Shown here: piece by piece, positions 1-7,714 of the stretch
Layout of the letters: every line of letters begins with the position of its first letter
Position numbering within the stretch: position 1 is the first letter of the stretch
Origin: a virus
Virus record (IMG/VR): IMGVR_UViG_3300005609_000023
Location: 1 to 26,556 of that record
DNA: 26,556 nucleotides
Reading direction: 5' to 3' (one strand)
Notes under the pieces: generated by a model
Databases searched by the model: none
Told to the model about the DNA's origin: nothing
The model's input: only the letters and a program-made list of their open reading frames with translations
Translations under genes and position numbers: made by a program

Positions 1-1190
1 TAGATGCAGCTTCTGGAACGTATACACTTACTGGTACTGCTGTAACTCTAGATCCTGTATATAATCATACATTAGATGCAGCTTCTGGATCATATACACT
101 TACTGGTACTGCTGTAACTTTAGATCCTGTATATAATCATACATTAGATGCAGCTTCTGGAACGTATACACTTACTGGATCTACTGTAACTTTAGATCCT
201 GTATATAATCATACATTAGATGCAGCTTCTGGAACATATACACTTACGGGTACTGCTGTAACTTTAGATCCTGTATATAATCATACATTAGATGCAGCTT
301 CTGGAACATATACACTTACGGGTACTGCTGTAACTTTTGATACTGAAGGCGCTTATACATTAGATGCAGCTTCTGGAGCTTATACACTTACTGGTACTGC
401 TGTAACTTTAGCTCCTGTATATAATCATACATTAGATGCAGCTTCTGGAACGTATACACTTACTGGATCTACTGTAGGTCTTAATACTGGATATGTATTA
501 GATGCAGCTTCTGGAACATATACACTTACTGGATCTACTGTAGGTCTTAATACTGGATATGTATTAGATGCAGCTTCTGGAACATATACACTTACTGGAT
601 CTATTGTAGGTCTTAATACTGGATATGTATTAAATACAGCTTCTGGAACGTATACATTAACTGGTACTGCTGTAACTTTTAATACTGAAGGTGCTTATTC
701 AATAGATGCAGCTTCTGGATCATATACACTTACTGGTACTGCTGTAACTTTAGATCCTGTATATAATCATACATTAGATGCAGCTTCTGGATCATATACA
801 CTTACTGGTACTGCAGTAGATCTTAGTGCTGGATACGTATTAGATACAGCATCTGGAACTTATATACTTACTGGTTCTACTGTAGATCTTGATCCTGTAT
901 ATAATCATACATTAGATGTAGATTTCGGAATATATACACTTACTGGTTCTATTGTAGCTCTTGAACCTGTATATAATCATACATTAGATGCAGACTCTGG
1001 ATCCTATATACTTACTGGTACTGATGTAGGATTAGGTCTATCTAATACTTATTCATTAGACGCAGATTCTGGAGCGTATACACTTACAGGTTCGACGACA
1101 GTATTTGATATTATTTATAATCATACATTAGATGCAGTAGCAGGAACTTATACATTTACAGGAAGTTTTGTATTATTTGACACGGAATAC
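1..1190 (+). repeat. Tandem 66-72 bp in-frame coding repeats, about 17 copies
   Basis: Unit starts (codon for Leu, or Ile in one unit) recur at 72, 144, 216, 288, 360, 432, 498, 564, 630, 702, 774, 840, 912, 984, 1056 and 1128, with an earlier unit cut by the window edge. Most spacings are 72 bp, with 66 bp units around 432-630 and 774-840. Units before about 800 are almost identical at the DNA level, including synonymous sites, while units after about 840 diverge. This gradient suggests recent expansion or gene conversion at the 5' side. All spacings are multiples of three, so the frame is kept. Confidence 0.93.
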
Positions 1191-1322
1191 ACCAATAGTT
1201 TATCTTATTGGGCAGGAGTTAAAACTTTTATAACAATAATAGAAGAAGAAAAGGCTGTATCTTTAGTAAGTAATAATATTTCAATATATAATACTTCTAA
1301 AACTAAGGATATGCCTATATAA
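1..1322 (+). CDS. Repeat-rich beta-strand phage protein (5' end outside window)
   Basis: The reading frame (codons starting at base 3) is open from the window edge to TAA at 1320-1322, giving at least 439 residues; the start is not visible. Nearly the whole visible protein is a tandem array of about 17 units of 22-24 residues, each with the core LDAASGTYTLTG followed by a variable linker such as TLDPVYNHT or GLNTGYV. The alternating polar/hydrophobic pattern with fixed Gly and aromatic positions suggests short beta strands, as in a fibrous or beta-solenoid virion protein. The last about 45 residues lack the repeat and may be a cap or anchor. Similar Ser-Gly-x-Tyr-x-x-x-Gly repeats occur in phage tail-associated proteins, but I cannot name the family. 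Tail or head fibre is an inference from the repeat and from the neighbouring fibre gene. Confidence 0.75.
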   Translation, partial: DAASGTYTLTGTAVTLDPVYNHTLDAASGSYTLTGTAVTLDPVYNHTLDAASGTYTLTGSTVTLDPVYNHTLDAASGTYTLTGTAVTLDPVYNHTLDAASGTYTLTGTAVTFDTEGAYTLDAASGAYTLTGTAVTLAPVYNHTLDAASGTYTLTGSTVGLNTGYVLDAASGTYTLTGSTVGLNTGYVLDAASGTYTLTGSIVGLNTGYVLNTASGTYTLTGTAVTFNTEGAYSIDAASGSYTLTGTAVTLDPVYNHTLDAASGSYTLTGTAVDLSAGYVLDTASGTYILTGSTVDLDPVYNHTLDVDFGIYTLTGSIVALEPVYNHTLDADSGSYILTGTDVGLGLSNTYSLDADSGAYTLTGSTTVFDIIYNHTLDAVAGTYTFTGSFVLFDTEYTNSLSYWAGVKTFITIIEEEKAVSLVSNNISIYNTSKTKDMPI

Positions 1323-1333
1323 GAGGAAAATAT

Positions 1334-1738
1334 ATGAATGATTCCGAAGAATCTACTGACAAAAGTGTAAAAAAATGGTATATTTATATTTTATTAGCTT
1401 CTTTACTTTCTGGTGGTGGATCTTTAGGCATTAATTCATTAACTTCATCCGTACGAAATGATTCATTTACAGGTGCACAAGGTAAAGAACTTAAAGAACT
1501 TATGTATAATTTATATGGTGAACAAACTAAAAGAATAGACGAAAAATATAAAGAAATTAGTAAAATAGATGATAAATTAGTTATTGCACTATCAAAAACA
1601 TATACGAAAGATCAAATACGTGAACGTATAACAGATATAAAACATCGTATAGAAAAAGTAGATATAGGAGCTAAAACTAGATGTGCTCGTATGGAAAAGA
1701 CAGGTATAAAAGTAAATGAAGATATACGACATATATAG
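1334..1738 (+). CDS. Small membrane-anchored protein, unknown function
   Basis: A 134-residue protein preceded by a good RBS (AGAGGA, 1322-1327) 12 bases after the repeat-protein stop. Residues about 15-36 (YIYILLASLLSGGG region) form one hydrophobic segment. The rest is charged and helical, with a probable coiled coil around residues 55-115 rich in Lys, Glu and Ile. One N-terminal membrane anchor plus a coiled coil is the layout of inner-membrane spanins and of some holin-like proteins. No endolysin is visible nearby, so a lysis role is only a possibility. Its end overlaps a 44-residue ORF in another frame (1716-1850). Confidence 0.65.
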   Translation: MNDSEESTDKSVKKWYIYILLASLLSGGGSLGINSLTSSVRNDSFTGAQGKELKELMYNLYGEQTKRIDEKYKEISKIDDKLVIALSKTYTKDQIRERITDIKHRIEKVDIGAKTRCARMEKTGIKVNEDIRHI

Positions 1739-1850
1739 TCTTATAGCAAAATTACCTCCACCACCATTACTTACAGAAGTAGCTACAACAATAATTTCTA
1801 TGCAAAAAGAACATGATTGGATGGTTAATAAATTAAGGAGAATACCTTAA
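1716..1850 (+). CDS. 44-residue proline-containing small ORF, overlaps both neighbours
   Basis: ATG at 1716 lies inside the end of the preceding gene in a different frame, and TAA ends at 1850, where the next gene's ATG begins (TAATG). The product starts MKIYDIYSLIAKLPPPPLL and ends in a charged stretch with KEHDWMVNKLRRIP. The composition looks protein-like, and the ORF fills exactly the gap between its neighbours, which supports a real gene. There is no strong RBS for 1716, so translation would depend on coupling. Alternatively it is a +1-frame extension of the upstream 134-residue protein. No lipobox Cys is present, which argues against an Rz1-type lipoprotein. Confidence 0.45.
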   Translation: MKIYDIYSLIAKLPPPPLLTEVATTIISMQKEHDWMVNKLRRIP

Positions 1851-2182
1851 TGATAACAGATCCGACATGGTGGCTAACCTTTGATTATAAACTATCTTTA
1901 GTTGTTATAGTAGTTTCAGCTTTGATAAGTGTAGTTGTAGGAATATGGCGTTTATCAAAACGATATTCAGAAATACTTCACGGATTGGATGAAAAGGTTT
2001 CACATAGCGAACTAAAGGCATTTAAAACTGAAATCCTTGACCATGTGGAAAAGTCTTCAGATCGGATCAAGGTTGATATGGCTCAAGACAAGAAGGAAAA
2101 TCGAGGTGATCACAAAGACATTTTAATATCTCTTGGTGAGTTAAATCGTTTATTTGTTACTCATATAGATAGAAAAAAATAA
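1850..2182 (+). CDS. Small single-pass membrane protein, holin/spanin-like topology
   Basis: A 110-residue protein that starts at the TAATG junction with the preceding ORF and has an AAGGAG-type RBS at about 1834-1840. It begins MITDPTWWLTFDYKLS, followed by a strongly hydrophobic segment at about residues 15-33 (LVVIVVSALISVVVGIW). The C-terminal about 75 residues are charged and helical (KRYSEILHGLDEKVSH onwards). This topology fits many small phage membrane proteins lying near lysis or fibre genes. I cannot assign holin or spanin activity from sequence alone. It sits 17 bases upstream of the fibre gene and is probably cotranscribed with it. Confidence 0.65.
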   Translation: MITDPTWWLTFDYKLSLVVIVVSALISVVVGIWRLSKRYSEILHGLDEKVSHSELKAFKTEILDHVEKSSDRIKVDMAQDKKENRGDHKDILISLGELNRLFVTHIDRKK

Positions 2183-2199
2183 AAGAGGATTACTTTAAA

Positions 2200-5100
2200 A
2201 TGGCAAAACAAACAGTAGATTTAGGAGATGGACCTGATATAGGTATATCAGATAATTTGTATGAAGGGTTTACTAAGGTAAATGAAAATACAGATGAGTT
2301 ATATAGTAGAGTAGAAAATTTAGAATTAAAAGAAAGTAGTGTAGTATTTGAACTTACAATTGATTCAAATACTTTATTTGCTAATTTAACACCTATCAAT
2401 ACTACTTATGATAGTTATATAATTACTAATACTGAAGATTTAGATCCATTAAATACAGATCCTTTATGGGTACAAGGAGTACTCCCTACTCAAATAGAAT
2501 TACCTGATTGGAATTCTTATACTTATTATTTATGGTTATTAGATAATACTACAGTTACTGAGGTACTTACATCTGATGGTTCTAGCGGGGTAACAGTAAC
2601 ACCAACAAGAACTACTGAAACGCCAGATGATGTTACGTTTATCGATGTTGAGAACGCCCAACTAACCTTTGTAGTTACTTCCAATGCAGTAACAATCTCA
2701 GGATTACTCGCTCAAACAAGTATTTCTATTACTAATGGCGAATACTCTATTAATTCGGGTACTTTCACAAATGCAGATGGTGTTATTTCAAACACTGATA
2801 CTGTTACATTACGTCAATTATCATCAGGAAGTGTGGTGACAACAACAACAGTGACAGTGATACTGGGAGATCGTACTGAAACTTGGAATGTAACAACAAT
2901 CTCAGATATATTTTTACAATCATTCACCGCCACTGTTGATATCGATACAACGACTGCTGATTTAACCTGGGGATATCAAGGAGCAACACCTCCGGTAGAA
3001 TGGATCATTAAAGAAGACGATACAAGTTTCCCTGCTGTAGATGATGGTGACTGGGACGACACGGGCGAACCAGAAACATTTGCCTTGTCTGATAACAATT
3101 CTCATACGCTGACAGCGAGGGTAAAGGATGCTGATGATAATATCAGCAATGCTATTACTGTAACTGTTACTCCAACGACAAGTGCATCACCTACGATCAC
3201 ATCATTTACAACGCTGAATCCAACTGCCGGTTCCCAGGCTTATCTATTTTCATTAGCAGCAACAGGTACCATCACTCATTACATGATTACTGACAATGAC
3301 CTGGATCAACCTGCAGAGGGTGACGGTGGATGGGTAGCATGGGCAGGTGATTATACGGATGAAGCAGCTACATTAGATGCACTTGTCGATACGACGGTTC
3401 GAGCATACGTCAAAAATGATGGAACAAGTCCAGATGATATATCAGCAGCCGCTGCATCCTTTGTCGATACATCTGTATCGGGCATAGATACAGCGCCGAA
3501 TGGTGATTATCTTTGGGTTAATGATCCATCAATTTCAGCAACAAACCTTGGGCGTACCTATTCTGGTTCTGGGTCTCTTACCTTGGATGGCACATCTGGG
3601 GGATTAGATGCTTTAGTAGATACTACTGGGGATGATGATAATCATTCTGTAACAATTGCCGGAACTTATACAGCAGTAACAATTCAGAATTTTGATTTTC
3701 AGGGTTCAAATTATGGTCATATCTATATAAATAGAGGAGGCAGTCCCGGGTCGCCAATTGATGTAACAATACGGAATTGCAAGTTTGGCCCAAGCAATGT
3801 AAATGCTTCAGCACCAAATCTGTTTAAGTCTGCTATATCTTTATATCAAGTTAATAATTCAGATGTTGATATTTTAGGCAACTGGTTTGATGATCCAGAT
3901 TCAGTTATGACTTTCGAGAACTGTGATTCAATAGCATTAAGGGTGCGACATAATTTTGTTAGCGATACACATGCGCGGAATACTACTGTTAATTGGTTAC
4001 AACGGGGAATTAACTTCATTATTAGTCGGGCTGGCTCATGTACTGGGGACATTTCAGAGAATATTATGTATAACCCAACGGGCACTGCACAGATGCAGGA
4101 CTACTTCAATATAGCAGATCCTCGGGGCAGCATAGGAACGCCATTTGATATTACAAGAAATCGCATTTGGTATCCTTCATCTACATCTAGTACAGAAGCA
4201 GTCTTCCAGATATCGGATGGTACCGCTAGTACCTATATAGATATGAACGAGAACACAATGATAGACGCAAATACATTTTTACAGTTTTCGTCTGGGCGCG
4301 GGCATCTATTCCGAAATAATAAGGGTTATACATCTGAGGCATTCCCAGCTGTAGGATCTGGTTATATCGTGCAGGTATATAGATATTCTATTGACCCTGG
4401 CGGACTATATGAATGTGAGTTCAGTAATAATACATTTTTGCATAATTATGATGATGGGAGTGGTAATTTAACTCCTCTCCGCGATGGTACAGGGTATTTT
4501 TACCCATCATACGGGCGAAATGAAGATGGATCACAAGGCCCATGGAATCACGGATTGAGCAGCGAGTCTCCAATTACTGGATTTACTACCACTAATGACT
4601 GGAACCATTCAGATTGGGCAAATGGAGTTGGTAAGTCAGAATTATGGCGGGCATCCTGGACGCAGTTTAGTTATGCAGGAGCAGATGGACTTACCCCCAC
4701 AATTAATTACGATTCCCCATGGTCAGGTGATGGTGGTGATCAAGATTTTACAGCGAGAAGTGTTACCTCGGCAGCTTATGGTGATGGCGCAGCAATTAAT
4801 TCTATTCAGCAGCACGATCTGATAGCCCTAGTATCAGGAGGCGTGGCGCCTTACGAGATCACTTTTGTAAATAATAAATCTGGCGGGATTACAGTTACAA
4901 TCAATCCTGATGGTCAAGCCGTCATATGGACAGAAGATGATACGGCAGGAGTATTTACTTACAATTACACTGTGACAGACTCAGAAGGATCTACAGCCAC
5001 AGGTACTATTAGCGGAACGACTGTTGATTCATCTCCTGCTACATCCCTGCACTATGACCAGAATGATGAAGATTATATCTGTATCGATGTAGTAGATCCT

Positions 5101-5610
5101 CATGAGTATTATGCAAGAACTTGGGGAGATCCCCCGCTATTAGCTGAATGGGAAGCAAGACCAGGGAGTGGATCACCAAATAATACTTATATGCAGTGCA
5201 CCCCCTATTCTGGGAATATTGCTTCTGATGATGTCGAGACTGATTCTTGTGAATTAGTCTACAGATTGCATTTTGATGCAGACGGGACTTATACAGTCCA
5301 TGTCTGCGGGATGGCACTTGAGTCATCTAGTTATAGTGAGGTGTGGGTTGGTTTTAATGATGAAGTTGACTTGAATTATATCAAGGTCACAGTCGGAACT
5401 GACCCGATAACATCCGCTGACTGGTATTGGGATGACGGGACAGCAGATGGATCAGCGGTACAGATCATCGATCCTGCCAGTGGGGATACTAATTACAACC
5501 TTCATGTCTGGAAGAAGAGAGGTGGATTCGCTCTTGGTAAGATTGTCGTTACCAAAGGTGCTGAGCCAACAGGCGCTGGACCCGCAATAAGTCCACAGGC
5601 TCCATTCTAA
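2200..5610 (+). CDS. Large fibre/adhesin-like protein with Ig-like and beta-helix domains
   Basis: A 1136-residue protein with an RBS (AGAGGA) upstream. Residues 1-45 contain the VDLGDGPDIG...NLYEGFTKVNENTDELYSRV pattern, a common N-terminal segment of phage fibre and appendage proteins. Residues about 130-230 resemble a surface-protein Ig-like domain (YSINSGTFTNADG, then NTDTVTLR). Two more beta-sandwich-like stretches follow, to about 420. Residues about 430-830 have the short-strand, Asn-rich pattern of a right-handed parallel beta-helix (NFDFQGSN, IRNCKFG, ISENIMYNP, MNENTMID). A further Ig-like domain lies at about 875-945 (FTYNYTVTDSEGS), and about 947-1133 looks like a Trp/Tyr-rich ligand-binding beta-sandwich. 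A host-receptor or glycan-binding fibre, possibly with glycan-degrading activity, is inferred. No catalytic residues were identified. From about 2580 on, the DNA is visibly less AT-rich than the first 380 bases and the neighbours. Confidence 0.75.
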   Translation: MAKQTVDLGDGPDIGISDNLYEGFTKVNENTDELYSRVENLELKESSVVFELTIDSNTLFANLTPINTTYDSYIITNTEDLDPLNTDPLWVQGVLPTQIELPDWNSYTYYLWLLDNTTVTEVLTSDGSSGVTVTPTRTTETPDDVTFIDVENAQLTFVVTSNAVTISGLLAQTSISITNGEYSINSGTFTNADGVISNTDTVTLRQLSSGSVVTTTTVTVILGDRTETWNVTTISDIFLQSFTATVDIDTTTADLTWGYQGATPPVEWIIKEDDTSFPAVDDGDWDDTGEPETFALSDNNSHTLTARVKDADDNISNAITVTVTPTTSASPTITSFTTLNPTAGSQAYLFSLAATGTITHYMITDNDLDQPAEGDGGWVAWAGDYTDEAATLDALVDTTVRAYVKNDGTSPDDISAAAASFVDTSVSGIDTAPNGDYLWVNDPSISATNLGRTYSGSGSLTLDGTSGGLDALVDTTGDDDNHSVTIAGTYTAVTIQNFDFQGSNYGHIYINRGGSPGSPIDVTIRNCKFGPSNVNASAPNLFKSAISLYQVNNSDVDILGNWFDDPDSVMTFENCDSIALRVRHNFVSDTHARNTTVNWLQRGINFIISRAGSCTGDISENIMYNPTGTAQMQDYFNIADPRGSIGTPFDITRNRIWYPSSTSSTEAVFQISDGTASTYIDMNENTMIDANTFLQFSSGRGHLFRNNKGYTSEAFPAVGSGYIVQVYRYSIDPGGLYECEFSNNTFLHNYDDGSGNLTPLRDGTGYFYPSYGRNEDGSQGPWNHGLSSESPITGFTTTNDWNHSDWANGVGKSELWRASWTQFSYAGADGLTPTINYDSPWSGDGGDQDFTARSVTSAAYGDGAAINSIQQHDLIALVSGGVAPYEITFVNNKSGGITVTINPDGQAVIWTEDDTAGVFTYNYTVTDSEGSTATGTISGTTVDSSPATSLHYDQNDEDYICIDVVDPHEYYARTWGDPPLLAEWEARPGSGSPNNTYMQCTPYSGNIASDDVETDSCELVYRLHFDADGTYTVHVCGMALESSSYSEVWVGFNDEVDLNYIKVTVGTDPITSADWYWDDGTADGSAVQIIDPASGDTNYNLHVWKKRGGFALGKIVVTKGAEPTGAGPAISPQAPF

Positions 5611-5616
5611 CTGATC

Positions 5617-5664
5617 ATGATTCCAGAAGATCCTATTTGGTGGGGAACATATGTATTTGATTAA
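5617..5664 (+). other. 15-codon ORF resembling the start of the 1850 gene; possible remnant
   Basis: ATG at 5617 to TAA at 5664 encodes MIPEDPIWWGTYVFD. This resembles the first residues of the membrane protein at 1850 (MITDPTWWLTFDY), sharing MI, DP, WW and T. It lies in the 71-base gap after the fibre gene. It could be the truncated start of a duplicated small membrane-protein gene, or chance similarity. No RBS is evident. Confidence 0.25.
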
Positions 5665-5681
5665 TAAGATAGAGTTAAAAA

Positions 5682-6071
5682 ATGACAAATTTAAAAAGAG
5701 ATGAAATAAAATATATTAGAGACATTAGTAAGTCTGCATATGCTAAAGAAAAGGAATGCTATATATGTGGAGCCACAGAAGAATTACAATTTCACCATTT
5801 TTATTCTATGACCTTATTGTGGGAAAAATGGAAAAAAGATAATGGATATAGCGTAAGAGATGTTGATCATATTTTAGAACTCAGGGAAGAGTTCAAAGAT
5901 CATCATTTAAAAGAAATATATCAAGATACTATTACATTATGTAAGTTCCATCATGTAGAAAAATTACATAAGATATATGGAAAAGTACCATCATTAACTA
6001 CAGCAGAGAAGCAAAAACGTTGGTGCGACCGACAAAGAGTAAAGTTTCAGGAGAAGTTGAATGCCGGCTGA
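5682..6071 (+). CDS. Small HNH-family nuclease (phage type)
   Basis: A 129-residue protein. It shows C26-x2-C29 (ECYICG), then H38-H39 (LQFHHFYSMT), and near the C-terminus C87-x2-H90-H91 (LCKFHHVEKLHKIYG). This is the layout of small zinc-supported HNH (beta-beta-alpha metal) nucleases common in phages. It belongs to a different subfamily from the two larger HNH genes at 9296 and 16954: it lacks their N-terminal domain and has no pseudoknot-like leader. The RBS is weak. Its last 11 bases overlap the next gene, whose RBS (AGGAG) lies inside it, so the two are probably coupled. A homing role or a role in DNA packaging/processing is possible; the sequence does not decide. Confidence 0.75.
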   Translation: MTNLKRDEIKYIRDISKSAYAKEKECYICGATEELQFHHFYSMTLLWEKWKKDNGYSVRDVDHILELREEFKDHHLKEIYQDTITLCKFHHVEKLHKIYGKVPSLTTAEKQKRWCDRQRVKFQEKLNAG

Positions 6072-6678
6072 AAAAACTAAAGCTAGAAGTAAATTATGGC
6101 AAAATTTAGATTCTTTAGATTCTAGATTAGATACTATAGAAACACTAAAATGGGAGGATCTGAGATTTCCAGCCATAGGGCGAAATATTGATGTTTCGGC
6201 TGGTAGGATAGATTATGATTTTGCCGAACTTGGGGTTGGATTCGCAAATAATACTCGATATACTGAAGAGATGGTAGGTCACATTATTCAATTGCCGCAT
6301 GCTTGGGCCGAAGGCTCTGAAATAAATCCGCATATTCATTGGATACAGGCACAAGCGGCTGTGCCCAATTGGATGATTGAGTATAGAGTATATAATAATG
6401 GGGATACTCCTCCAGTTTCTTGGACACAAGCAATAACAAATACGCCAGCATTTACTTATACTAGTGGTAGTATAGCACAGATAAGCGGTTTTTCTAGCAT
6501 CTCGATGACAGGTTTAACAGTGTCTTGTATGGTGGATATAAAACTATACCGGGATACAGGGAATGTTAGTACACTTTTTTCTGGGGCAGATCCTGTAAAT
6601 ACAACAGTGCTTTTGAAGGAGTTTGACATTCATTACCAAAGTGATGCACGTGGTTCAGTTGTGGAGTACACAAAATAA
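6061..6678 (+). CDS. Probable virion protein (beta-rich, head or tail appendage)
   Basis: A 205-residue protein with RBS AGGAG about 8 bases upstream, inside the end of the HNH gene. Residues 1-20 (MPAEKTKARSKLWQNLDSL) are basic and helical, matching in pattern the start of the protein at 6914. The remainder is beta-rich and contains INPHIHWIQAQAAVPNW followed by MIEYRVYNNGDTPP, then a Ser/Thr/Gly-rich stretch and a C-terminal LLKEFDIHYQSDARGS. The PHIHW...W..EYR pattern recurs in uncharacterised phage structural proteins. Position between a fibre gene and the head genes supports a virion component such as a head fibre or decoration protein. The exact role is unknown. Confidence 0.55.
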   Translation: MPAEKTKARSKLWQNLDSLDSRLDTIETLKWEDLRFPAIGRNIDVSAGRIDYDFAELGVGFANNTRYTEEMVGHIIQLPHAWAEGSEINPHIHWIQAQAAVPNWMIEYRVYNNGDTPPVSWTQAITNTPAFTYTSGSIAQISGFSSISMTGLTVSCMVDIKLYRDTGNVSTLFSGADPVNTTVLLKEFDIHYQSDARGSVVEYTK

Positions 6679-6695
6679 AATATAATAAAATAAAT

Positions 6696-6756
6696 GGCGA
6701 AAAGGTTTAGCGACCCTGGTAGTACTCCGATTACTATCTAGCCTTATTCATCGGAG
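6696..6756 (+). promoter_or_regulatory. HNH-leader pseudoknot element, copy 1 (upstream of HNH fossil)
   Basis: It begins GGCGAAAAGG. A small GGT/ACC stem (6704-6706 with 6713-6715) is followed by CT and hairpin S1 GGTAG/CTATC (6718-6722 with 6734-6738, one G-U pair), flanked inside by TA on both sides. The 7-base loop CTCCGAT (6725-6731) is the exact complement of ATCGGAG (6750-6756), a would-be ribosome binding site. Order, spacing and loop size match copies 2 and 3, while the paired bases differ. What follows is only a degraded HNH tail, so this copy is probably a relic. Confidence 0.75.
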
Positions 6757-6764
6757 AAATAGTA

Positions 6765-6863
6765 TATCATGTTAAATTAGTTAGTAGATTGCATGTATCA
6801 AGTAATCTTCAGATAATTACGGCTGAAGAGAATTTACAAAAGAGTAATAAGTTTAAAACATAG
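6765..6863 (+). pseudogene. HNH endonuclease fossil (C-terminal remnant)
   Basis: In the frame ending at TAG 6861-6863 the sequence reads YHV, then KLVSRLHVSSNLQIITAEEN and LQKSNKFKT. This matches the C-termini of the HNH genes at 9296 (ISGLHVPSNLQILPAKENLQ) and 16954 (VSGFHIENNLQYLKAEDNLS). Relative to these, the N-terminal roughly 170-190 residues and the catalytic DHIVPLQG stretch after YHV are missing, so no active nuclease can be made. The pseudoknot leader and a would-be RBS survive just upstream. The nearest ATG in the right place (6769) reads into a stop after three codons. The rest of the gap to 6913 is AT-rich, with nothing else recognised. Confidence 0.8.
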
Positions 6864-6913
6864 CTCTAAAAAATATAATAACGTAGAGACGAGCAAAAAG
6901 AGGAATTAAGAAA

Positions 6914-7705
6914 ATGAGTAGAGCACAACGTACTAAAAGTAGAGCAAAATTATATAATGCCCTTAGTGGTGTAAAAGAGATTACAGGAGCAGGCGGTGAA
7001 TTAGCTGTAGGTTCAATTGATTTTGGGGCTGTAGCAATTCCTACAGATACCGTGACAATTGGTGATTATGTGTTTGAATTTACATTAGCTGCTTCAGAAG
7101 CAGCTGGAACTTCCGCCGGGACAGCGGCAGATCCCCATCTAGTAGCCCATGGAGCAAATGTACAAGCTTCGTCAGATAATCTTGCAGCACAAATTTTAGC
7201 TGAAACAGCGACAACTGGAGCTTGGGGTTACCTTTACCCCGATGATTCTGTGGGTTGTGTAGCAGACGGTACAGATAAAGTAACATTAACCTTTTGGCCT
7301 GGTGCATGGGCTAATGATGTAACTATAGTAGATGGCTGCGATACAGCGGGTGTAGTTGTACAACCTGTAACTGCCTCTTTAGGGGTAGACGCGCCAATAA
7401 TAGATTTTAATGTTAAGCGTAATATTTTAGATACAACAGGAAGTGCATCTAATCAGGAATACTATGTTTTAGATGATGGCGAAGTTGTAGGTGATACAGC
7501 AACTATTACTGTTAAAACTTTTGCTTCTGGGGATACCCCAACAGTTCTAGGACATTTTGAAGAAATAGGTACGCCTATGGTGGAAATGGAAATGGTCACT
7601 GCAGAACCTGGTGTAACTGTAGAGTTGCTATGGACTGGAGCAGCTTGGGAACTTACAAATTATAGTAGCTTTGCAACAATTCCAGATTTTACAGCTTCAG
7701 CGTAA
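6914..7705 (+). CDS. Probable virion protein (head fibre/decoration-like)
   Basis: A 263-residue, Ala/Thr/Val-rich acidic protein with RBS AGAGGA. The N-terminus MSRAQRTKSRAKLYNAL shares the TK-[AS]-R-[SA]-KL-[WY] pattern with the start of the 6061 product. Residues about 30-110 (GSIDFGAVAIPTDTVTIGDY, then VFEFTL and later SSDNLAAQILAE) match a domain often seen in phage fibre and appendage proteins, where a VTIGxxxYxF strand is followed by a DNLAAxI helix. The C-terminal half is beta-rich (YYVLDDGEVVGDTATI onwards). It is followed by a strong hairpin and then the portal region. A capsid decoration or fibre role is inferred from composition and position; no enzyme motif is seen. Confidence 0.6.
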   Translation: MSRAQRTKSRAKLYNALSGVKEITGAGGELAVGSIDFGAVAIPTDTVTIGDYVFEFTLAASEAAGTSAGTAADPHLVAHGANVQASSDNLAAQILAETATTGAWGYLYPDDSVGCVADGTDKVTLTFWPGAWANDVTIVDGCDTAGVVVQPVTASLGVDAPIIDFNVKRNILDTTGSASNQEYYVLDDGEVVGDTATITVKTFASGDTPTVLGHFEEIGTPMVEMEMVTAEPGVTVELLWTGAAWELTNYSSFATIPDFTASA

Positions 7706-7714
7706 TATCTATAT

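Noticed and set aside
1-1190. Regular 66-72 bp repeats as a CRISPR array
   Set aside because: The repeats are contiguous, with no unique spacers, differ in length by multiples of three, and lie in one long open frame.
1334-2182. Rz/Rz1-type spanin pair
   Set aside because: Topology of the larger proteins is compatible, but the overlapping 44-residue ORF lacks a signal peptide and lipobox Cys, and no endolysin is in view.
4595-4822. 75-codon plus-strand ORF inside the fibre gene
   Set aside because: It overlaps the fibre in another frame, has no RBS, and its Met/Gln-rich sequence looks like a shadow.
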